Positions 58,948 through 64,000 of a stretch of DNA of 64,000 nucleotides are shown one piece after another. A program made the translations under genes and the position numbers. The DNA comes from Nibrella saemangeumensis. Its GTDB lineage: Bacteria; Bacteroidota; Bacteroidia; Cytophagales; Spirosomataceae. Where the stretch lies: positions 124,001-188,000 of the forward strand of contig NZ_BAABHD010000082.1 of NCBI RefSeq assembly GCF_039541915.1, in the 5' to 3' direction. Under the pieces are notes generated by a model. It saw only the letters and a program-made list of their open reading frames with translations, did no database searches and was not told the origin of the DNA. Numbering within the stretch: position 1 is the stretch's first letter; each line of letters begins with the position of its first letter.

Positions 58948-59568
58948 TTAGCGCTGCGTTGTCAGCTGTGATGCTTTTGGGTAGTTCGGGTGCGCTTTGA
59001 CCCGGAGTATCTGGCGCATGTGCCGGTCGCAGTGCCCCCACATAACGATATACATCTGGTGTACGCTGCGTCTCCGGTCCGGGGCGGTCGTCTGAAAGTA
59101 GGCCCGCAGATCGGCGTCTGTTTTCTCCAGGAAGCCGATGTGTTCGTTGCGGAGCTTCAGGAAGAACCGCAGGTTATCTTTACCCCGCATAAAGCCCAGT
59201 GGGCGTGAGAAGTCGGGCGAAATATGTTTAGCTTCCTCCATGATAAATGCGAAGTGAACGCTGTCGGGCGCGCAGGTCTGGTTCAGTTCCGGTGCGGCTT
59301 TCGGCCGCATGGCCATCGATACGTCACGGGCGAACAGCATCTCCCAGTAGCCGAGATGCTCCACAATTTCGCCAATGCTCCAGCGGTCGGGCGACTCACG
59401 GAAGTGCCACTGCTCGTCTGTTAAGTGTTCGGTTTCTTTAATGAGTTCGGCGCGGGTACGCCGGAGGTTGTCCAGTTGGTATTGCTGATCGGCTTTGGTC
59501 CAGAGCCGCTGGGGCAAAGCCGTATGACCCGCCAGGCAGGCGAACAGAAAAATGACTATAAATTTCAT
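58948..59568 (-). CDS. Exported DinB-fold protein
   Basis: 206 residues with a signal peptide (FIVIFLFACLAGHTAL), which is uncommon for this family. The four-helix DinB/YfiT fold is indicated by LDNLRRTRAELIKETEHLTDEQW, then SIGEIVEHLGYWEMLFARDV with the first metal histidine. A closing helix VMWGHCDRHMRQIL has the two further histidines of the HxxxxHxxx pattern (His-Cys-Asp-Arg-His). These three histidines would hold nickel or zinc in a thiol-dependent transferase-like site. Targets in the periplasm are unknown. Single gene, 47 bp from the SnoaL-like gene upstream on the same strand. Confidence 0.8.
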   Translation of the reverse strand: MKFIVIFLFACLAGHTALPQRLWTKADQQYQLDNLRRTRAELIKETEHLTDEQWHFRESPDRWSIGEIVEHLGYWEMLFARDVSMAMRPKAAPELNQTCAPDSVHFAFIMEEAKHISPDFSRPLGFMRGKDNLRFFLKLRNEHIGFLEKTDADLRAYFQTTAPDRRRSVHQMYIVMWGHCDRHMRQILRVKAHPNYPKASQLTTQR

Positions 59569-59615
59569 GGTTAAAATGGAATGGATAGAACGATGTTTTG
59601 TACCTGACGGCTGGT

Positions 59616-60062
59616 TTACAACGCACCCAACTGCTGCTGAAAACGCTGATGGTCCCAGTCAATAGTGATGCTGATGACCTTGTCGGCTTCGTTGAACCGA
59701 AAGATGAAAATGTGGTCGCTGTTGAAGCGCAGCCCCTTGCTGGGAATACCGGCGAAGTCTTTGGCCTGGGTACCGAAGATCACCACTTTGCACACGACGC
59801 TGTCGTCCTCGGTCTCCATGGTGTCAATGGTATTGTCAATGTCGGGGAAGCAGTCCATCAGCAGGCTCCAGAGATTGCGACCCAGACCCCCAATGGTGCC
59901 CCGGCCATCTTCGCCGAGCGGTTTAAACCAGACTTCGCCGTTGGGGTCACAGAGACCGATCATGCGGTCGGTTTCCAGATCCTGATACGCCGAAAAAAAT
60001 TCAATACAGGTTCCTTTGCGGGTGAGCTCGGTTACCGATTCTACGTTGTTTTTGGTTTCCAT
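59616..60062 (-). CDS. SnoaL-like (NTF2 fold) protein
   Basis: 148 residues, no signal peptide. The pattern resembles a SnoaL-like polyketide-cyclase domain: the N-terminal helix CIEFFSAYQDLETDRMIGLCDPNGEVWF, then GLGRNLWSLLMDCFPDI, VVCKVVIFGTQAKDF, and the closing FIFRFNEADKVISITIDWD. Members of this fold bind small ligands or isomerise them, and most have no known substrate. It starts 104 bp after the AraC-type regulator gene on the same strand and may be its target or co-transcribed partner. No metabolic context supports a specific reaction. Confidence 0.75.
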   Translation of the reverse strand: METKNNVESVTELTRKGTCIEFFSAYQDLETDRMIGLCDPNGEVWFKPLGEDGRGTIGGLGRNLWSLLMDCFPDIDNTIDTMETEDDSVVCKVVIFGTQAKDFAGIPSKGLRFNSDHIFIFRFNEADKVISITIDWDHQRFQQQLGAL

Positions 60063-60166
60063 AAAAGAAGATGTTTACTGGTGTTTTGTCGGATTGACAA
60101 AGCAAAACTACAAGGGTGGCCCCGGTTGCCATTGTAAAAAACGGACGTTTTTACAATCGGGGGTTC

Positions 60167-60988
60167 TCACTCATCCCGGAGATAGTTGGCCAGTTCGATA
60201 TTACTTTTAACGTAGAGCGACGGGCTTTTGCCGGTGAAACCGGTAAAGTCTTTGATGAAGTGCGACTGATCGTAATAACCGGCCTTATAGATAATCTCGT
60301 GCCAGTCGCTGACATTCCAGCGGTTGGAGGCCAGTTCGGCGCAGAGGTAACTAATCCGGCGAATGCGGGCGTAGTATTTGGCGCTGACGCCTATTTTGTG
60401 CAGGAACTGCCGCTCAAACTGTCGCCGGCAGATGTAAAGATCACCGATCAGTTCGTTGATGTTGATCACACCCCGCTTCTCAACAATCAGGTTGGCGGCA
60501 TAATCGGTGCGGTTCAGCGGATTTTTCAGCAGCGACAGCCGGTACAGCAGAAACTGCTCCAGCAGAGTAACACGGGTAGCCATGTCCGGCGCTTCGCCAA
60601 TACGGTCGTACAGGCCCTGCACCTTTTCGCCGAGCACGGCCAGGAGGTCGAAGCGCTCGTCGGAGAATTCGTACATAGGTAGTCCAAACAGGTTGCTCAG
60701 TCCCGTCGGTTTAAACACAATACCGACCATATGGATACTGTCATGGAGGGTAAGCTGATAACTATGCGTGGCCTGACCGGTAATAAACGCGGCCGGAACC
60801 TCCAGCACCGAATGTTTTGGGTTCTGGATGGCATACGTTCCGCCGTAATTGAGAACAATGGAGCCAAAACCATTGGGTGGTGACTCTACCCGAAACGCTT
60901 CGGGTAAATTTTGCTCGCTGTCCCAGACGAAATAGCATTCGACGAATGGTTGCAGGGGCGGGGCCGGTTGATATTTTCGGTACAGCAT
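60167..60988 (-). CDS. AraC-family transcriptional regulator
   Basis: 273 residues from the ATG at 60988, fourteen codons inside a longer frame whose extra residues look like leader. The N-terminal domain (about 1-150) has the DUF6597 type pattern: LYRKYQPAPPLQPFVECYFVWD, then FITGQATHSYQL and MVGIVFKPTGLSNLFG. The C-terminal AraC DNA-binding domain has two helix-turn-helix units: NINELIGDLYICRRQFERQF and GYYDQSHFIKDFTGFTGKSPS. It probably regulates itself or the adjacent SnoaL-like gene. Its inducer is unknown. Confidence 0.93.
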   Translation of the reverse strand: MLYRKYQPAPPLQPFVECYFVWDSEQNLPEAFRVESPPNGFGSIVLNYGGTYAIQNPKHSVLEVPAAFITGQATHSYQLTLHDSIHMVGIVFKPTGLSNLFGLPMYEFSDERFDLLAVLGEKVQGLYDRIGEAPDMATRVTLLEQFLLYRLSLLKNPLNRTDYAANLIVEKRGVININELIGDLYICRRQFERQFLHKIGVSAKYYARIRRISYLCAELASNRWNVSDWHEIIYKAGYYDQSHFIKDFTGFTGKSPSLYVKSNIELANYLRDE

Positions 60989-61116
60989 AGGGGCACTATG
61001 TAGGCATACAACCAGGAAGGGCACTTGCAATAGGCGTATACCCTGCCATAACTTCTCAGTAAGTTAGGAGAAATTTTTAAAGAAATGGTCAGGCGACTTA
61101 GTCAACGGTAAGCCGG

Positions 61117-61815
61117 CTACTTGATCTCCCGATTAATATAAACAGGCTGTGGGCGGAGGAAGTGAACATCGAGCATGGCGCGGGGCCGGGCCAGGTATTC
61201 ACGAATGAGCGTCCGGAAGGAGTACCCGTCGGGCACATCCTGGGCGGCAAAGGCTACGGCGTTGATGCCTTCGTGCTCGCAGATATACAGCGCACGGGCG
61301 TTGTGGAAGTTCTGGGAGATAATGGTGATGTTCTCCTGGTTGAATACCTCCTTGCAGCGGACTACCGAGTCGAAGGTGCGGTAGCCGGCGTAGTCGAGCG
61401 TCAGCACCGATTCGGGTACGCCAAGCTTAATGAGCGCCTTCTTCATGTCCGAAGGCTCATTGTAGTACTCCGAATCGTTGTTGCCGCTCAGGATAATGTA
61501 TTTTATTTTGCCTTCCTTGAACAGCCGAGCGGTGGCCTCCATCCGGTAGCGGAAGAAAAGATTCTCCTTCCCCCCCTTGACGTGCTTGCTGGTACCCAGT
61601 ACCAGGGCTACGTCGTTGGAGGGAAGCTGATTGATATGGAAGAAAATCTGACCCTTTGTGCTGTACACCACCCACCAGTTACACAGCAGAATAACGATCA
61701 TGGTCAGGAATGCCAGCAGGATTCCTCCCTTGATAATTCGCTTTACCTGCCGCATCGATACGCGGGATGGCGTCTCCTGATCGGTGTAGTCAGTGGTGTA
61801 CAACGTTGGGTTCAT
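61117..61815 (-). CDS. SanA/YdcF-family DUF218 membrane protein
   Basis: 232 residues from the ATG at 61815; the preceding TTG at 61818 is in frame but less likely. An N-terminal cytoplasmic stretch and one membrane helix (GGILLAFLTMIVILLCNWWVV) are followed by a periplasmic DUF218 domain with DVALVLGTSKHVKGGKENLFF, IKYIILSGNNDSEYYNEPSDM, AGYRTFDSVVRCKEVFNQENITIISQNFHNARALYI. This matches the SanA vancomycin-exclusion group rather than ElyC. The family affects envelope permeability, with unknown chemistry. It starts 3 bp after the parC stop codon, so the two genes are co-transcribed. Confidence 0.88.
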   Translation of the reverse strand: MNPTLYTTDYTDQETPSRVSMRQVKRIIKGGILLAFLTMIVILLCNWWVVYSTKGQIFFHINQLPSNDVALVLGTSKHVKGGKENLFFRYRMEATARLFKEGKIKYIILSGNNDSEYYNEPSDMKKALIKLGVPESVLTLDYAGYRTFDSVVRCKEVFNQENITIISQNFHNARALYICEHEGINAVAFAAQDVPDGYSFRTLIREYLARPRAMLDVHFLRPQPVYINREIK

Positions 61816-61818
61816 CAA

Positions 61819-64000
61819 TTAAGAAAACAAACCTAATTGTACCGGCTCACTCGCTGCCGCAACATCGGTTGCCGCAACATCGATTGCCGATACTTCTTCG
61901 GCGGGGTCAGCCAGGACCGGTATGGCGGGAGCTTTCCCCTTGGTACCGGACTGGCCTTCCAAAGCCGGTTTTCCTTCTATAACGCGCGGAGCCAGCAATT
62001 TGACATCCTTTATTTTGGCGTACGGTAATTTAGTCCCCAGGGCTTTCCAGCCGCGTACATCAATAAAGCCTTCCGGCTCCAGCACCATCTTCTCCACCGG
62101 GCCGCGGTCTTTAAGCTGGTACGTCAACTCAATTCGTGGGTGCCGTTCGCTGGTGACCGCCCCTAGTCGGGAGCCTTTGACGTCGCCGATGTAGCTGAAC
62201 TTCTTATCGATTGTCGTCGTCTCTACCTTAAAACGCTTCACATACCAGGCTTTCTGGTTCGCTTCGTAATAGACCGCCGACAGCACCCGCTCCGGATCGA
62301 ATTTTTCCAGCACAGCAATGTCGTGCGGCTCATAACGGTTAGTCAGGTCGAAGCTGGTCAGCTCATAGGTGCCGTCTTTGTAGGCCACCAGAATGCTGTC
62401 TTTGGCTTCAAAGTTGCCCAGCAGGCGGCCCCGCTCGTCGCGGTTCAGGCGACCCAGGTGATCGTCGTACCAGATATCTACCCCGCCGAGGGTGGATACC
62501 CCACCACTTTTCTGCACGATCTTCCGAATTGGGTACCGGGTCAGGATGTTCCCCTGCGCCGACCGGTTCTTGACGCCCAGCGTGGCAAAGTCAAAGTCGA
62601 ACTGCTTGACCTTGGCCGAACTCTGCGCCGTCAGGTTAACTGTGATCACCTCCGCTTCACCGTTGTCGTTGGCCGTAAAGTACAGTGCCTTCGACTTCGG
62701 GTTGCCCATCGTCAGGTCATACTCGCGGTCGCGGGTTACGGCCGTAATCGGGAAACGTTTGGCCATCGATATACCCGACTTACCGTCGAGGTAGATCAGG
62801 TTGTAAATCTTCCGCTCGTCATTCTTTTTAAAGACAGAGACGTAGATAATATCCTTACCGACGAAGACTTTATCCGCAATTTTTGTGACGAGGCACTTGC
62901 CGTCGCGCCGGAACACGATGATATCATCAATGTCGGAGCAGTCCATCACGTACTCGTCTTTCTTCAGGCCGGAGCCGATGAAGCCGCCTTCGCGGTCGAC
63001 GTACAGCTTCTGGTTGGCGGCTGCCACCACATTGGCGGCTATGGTGTTGAACGCCCGGATCTCGGTTTTGCGGTCGCGGCCTTTGCCGTATTTCTTGTGG
63101 AGGTCTTTATAATACTGAATGGAGTACCGGATGATGTTGGCCAGGTTATCCTCGGTTTCGGTGAGTTCCTGCTCCAGCCTCCGCATCAGTTCGTCGGCCT
63201 TGAAGGCGTCGTACTTCGAAATCCGCTTGATCTTGATCTCGGTCAGCCGGATGATATCGTCTTCCGTAATCTCGCGGTAAAACTCTTTTTTGTACGGTTT
63301 GAGCGCCTTGTCGATGGTTTCGATCACCGCTTCGAACGTTTCGCACTCCTCAATTTTGCGGTAAATGCGCTTTTCAATGAAGATCTTCTCCAGCGAACTG
63401 TACAGCAGTTTCTCCATCAGCTCGTGCTTCCGGATCTCCAGTTCGCGCTGCAACAGGTGAACCGTCTGGTGCGTATTGAGCTTCAGGATATCCAGGACCG
63501 TGACAAAGTGCGGCTTGTCGGCGATAATCACGCAGGCATTCGGCGAAATGGATACCTCGCACTCGGTAAAGGCGTACAGCGCGTCGATAGTAATATCGGG
63601 CGACACACCGGGAGCGAGGTGAACGTGGATCTCCACGTCTTTTGACGTCAGGTCCTCCACCTTTTTGATTTTGATCTTCCCGTCGTCGTTGGCCTTGATG
63701 ATCGAATCCTTCACCGACGTGGTCGTGGTGCCGAACGGAATTTCGCGGATGATGAGGGTCTTCTTATCCAGCTCCTCGATCCTGGCGCGAACCCGTACTT
63801 TGCCACCCCGCAGCCCATCGTTGTAATTGCTGACGTCGATCTGACCACCGGTCGGGAAGTCGGGATAGAGCACCACCGGCTTATCCTTGAGAATCTGGAT
63901 GGAAGCCTCGATGAGTTCGTTGAAGTTATGCGGCAGAATTTTGGTCGACAGGCCAACCGCGATACCTTCAACGCCCAGCGCCAGCAGCAAGGGGAATTTA
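61819..64000 (-). CDS. parC: DNA topoisomerase IV subunit A (ParC), 5'-truncated
   Basis: At least 726 residues. The frame stays open to the window edge, so the N-terminus and the active-site tyrosine lie outside. The visible start is the type IIA breakage-reunion domain segment KFPLLLALGVEGIAVGLSTKILPHNFNELI. Downstream are LIIREIPFGTTTTSVKDSI, VEIHVHLAPGVSPDI, the long coiled linker HELMEKLLYSSLEKIFIEKRIY, and a beta-pinwheel C-terminal region. No GyrA-box of the QRRGGxG type was seen, which favours ParC over GyrA. The protein ends in an acidic/alanine tail. With ParE it separates replicated chromosomes. The parE partner is not in the window. Cytoplasmic. Confidence 0.93.
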   Translation of the reverse strand, partial: KFPLLLALGVEGIAVGLSTKILPHNFNELIEASIQILKDKPVVLYPDFPTGGQIDVSNYNDGLRGGKVRVRARIEELDKKTLIIREIPFGTTTTSVKDSIIKANDDGKIKIKKVEDLTSKDVEIHVHLAPGVSPDITIDALYAFTECEVSISPNACVIIADKPHFVTVLDILKLNTHQTVHLLQRELEIRKHELMEKLLYSSLEKIFIEKRIYRKIEECETFEAVIETIDKALKPYKKEFYREITEDDIIRLTEIKIKRISKYDAFKADELMRRLEQELTETEDNLANIIRYSIQYYKDLHKKYGKGRDRKTEIRAFNTIAANVVAAANQKLYVDREGGFIGSGLKKDEYVMDCSDIDDIIVFRRDGKCLVTKIADKVFVGKDIIYVSVFKKNDERKIYNLIYLDGKSGISMAKRFPITAVTRDREYDLTMGNPKSKALYFTANDNGEAEVITVNLTAQSSAKVKQFDFDFATLGVKNRSAQGNILTRYPIRKIVQKSGGVSTLGGVDIWYDDHLGRLNRDERGRLLGNFEAKDSILVAYKDGTYELTSFDLTNRYEPHDIAVLEKFDPERVLSAVYYEANQKAWYVKRFKVETTTIDKKFSYIGDVKGSRLGAVTSERHPRIELTYQLKDRGPVEKMVLEPEGFIDVRGWKALGTKLPYAKIKDVKLLAPRVIEGKPALEGQSGTKGKAPAIPVLADPAEEVSAIDVAATDVAAASEPVQLGLFS

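Noticed and set aside
60167..61030. Longer start of the AraC gene at 61030
   Set aside because: The extra fourteen residues are not typical of the family, and the ATG at 60988 begins the conserved LYRKYQP segment.
62323..63645. 440-codon open frame on the + strand opposite parC
   Set aside because: It is antisense to a clearly conserved topoisomerase gene, has no recognisable domain, and its length is explained by codon bias of the GC-rich opposite strand.
1..64000. tRNA, rRNA, riboswitch, prophage or transposase genes
   Set aside because: I scanned the intergenic regions by eye and found no cloverleaf, rRNA, phage or transposase features; short RNAs cannot be excluded without a covariance-model search.

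Overview
The window is chromosomal DNA of a Bacteroidota bacterium, most likely a Cytophagales member of the Spirosoma/Larkinella/Fibrella group. The evidence is three SusC/SusD pairs, an ECF sigma/FecR/STN-SusC signalling cascade, TAnnTTTG-type promoter boxes, many lipoproteins, FG-GAP/UnbV surface proteins, a quinol-oxidase-subunit-4-like PPGQAKK repeat lipoprotein and a Bacteroidota-type ParC. The lineage is inferred from gene content and was not tested by any search.

Layout. 1-7.2 kb (+): the end of a propeller/Y_Y_Y sensor histidine kinase and its LuxR-type response regulator, a membrane protein, two lipoproteins (one with a ZU5-like domain), a small acidic ribbon-helix-helix-like protein, a two-helix membrane protein and a HGSNAT-like acyltransferase. 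7.2-12.5 kb (-): a haem-c FG-GAP lipoprotein and a giant FG-GAP/UnbV lipoprotein, divergent from a SusC/SusD pair (12.9-18.0 kb, +). 18.1-25.5 kb: PgeF, tryptophan 2,3-dioxygenase, a GlsB-type membrane protein, and three dispersed copies of a small exported protein family. Each copy has its own promoter and terminator, and two of them also share an upstream palindrome at an identical distance.

25.8-39.5 kb (+): a sugar-acid island. An ECF sigma factor, a FecR anti-sigma factor and an STN-type SusC/SusD pair lead into a Tat-like exported amidohydrolase, an HpaI-family aldolase, a GntP permease, a tartronate-semialdehyde reductase, an exported mannonate-dehydratase-like protein and a glucarate dehydratase. 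Dehydratase, aldolase and reductase together make the textbook glucarate/galactarate-to-glycerate route. 39.6-49.5 kb (+): a second polysaccharide module (SusC, SusD, GH144 endo-beta-1,2-glucanase-like lipoprotein), a NUDIX hydrolase on the other strand, then an Ldh-family dehydrogenase, a zinc alcohol dehydrogenase and an esterase.

49.6-64 kb: a TonB-C-like small protein, an SdiA-regulated-type propeller lipoprotein, then a long minus-strand run. This run holds a RidA-like lipoprotein, a DUF5916 barrel protein, three exported proteins built from repeated domains, an FAD-linked oxidase, an exported DinB-fold protein, a SnoaL-like protein, an AraC regulator, a SanA-type protein and the 5'-truncated parC.

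No tRNA, rRNA, CRISPR array, transposase or prophage gene was recognised. Two long fold-back repeats (34.43-34.54 kb and 45.60-45.74 kb) look like non-autonomous palindromic elements. The least explained parts are the three-copy exported protein family with its positioned palindrome, the exported or ligand-altered versions of normally cytosolic enzymes (RidA, UxuA, amidohydrolase, DinB) and the FG-GAP/haem/SusCD module.
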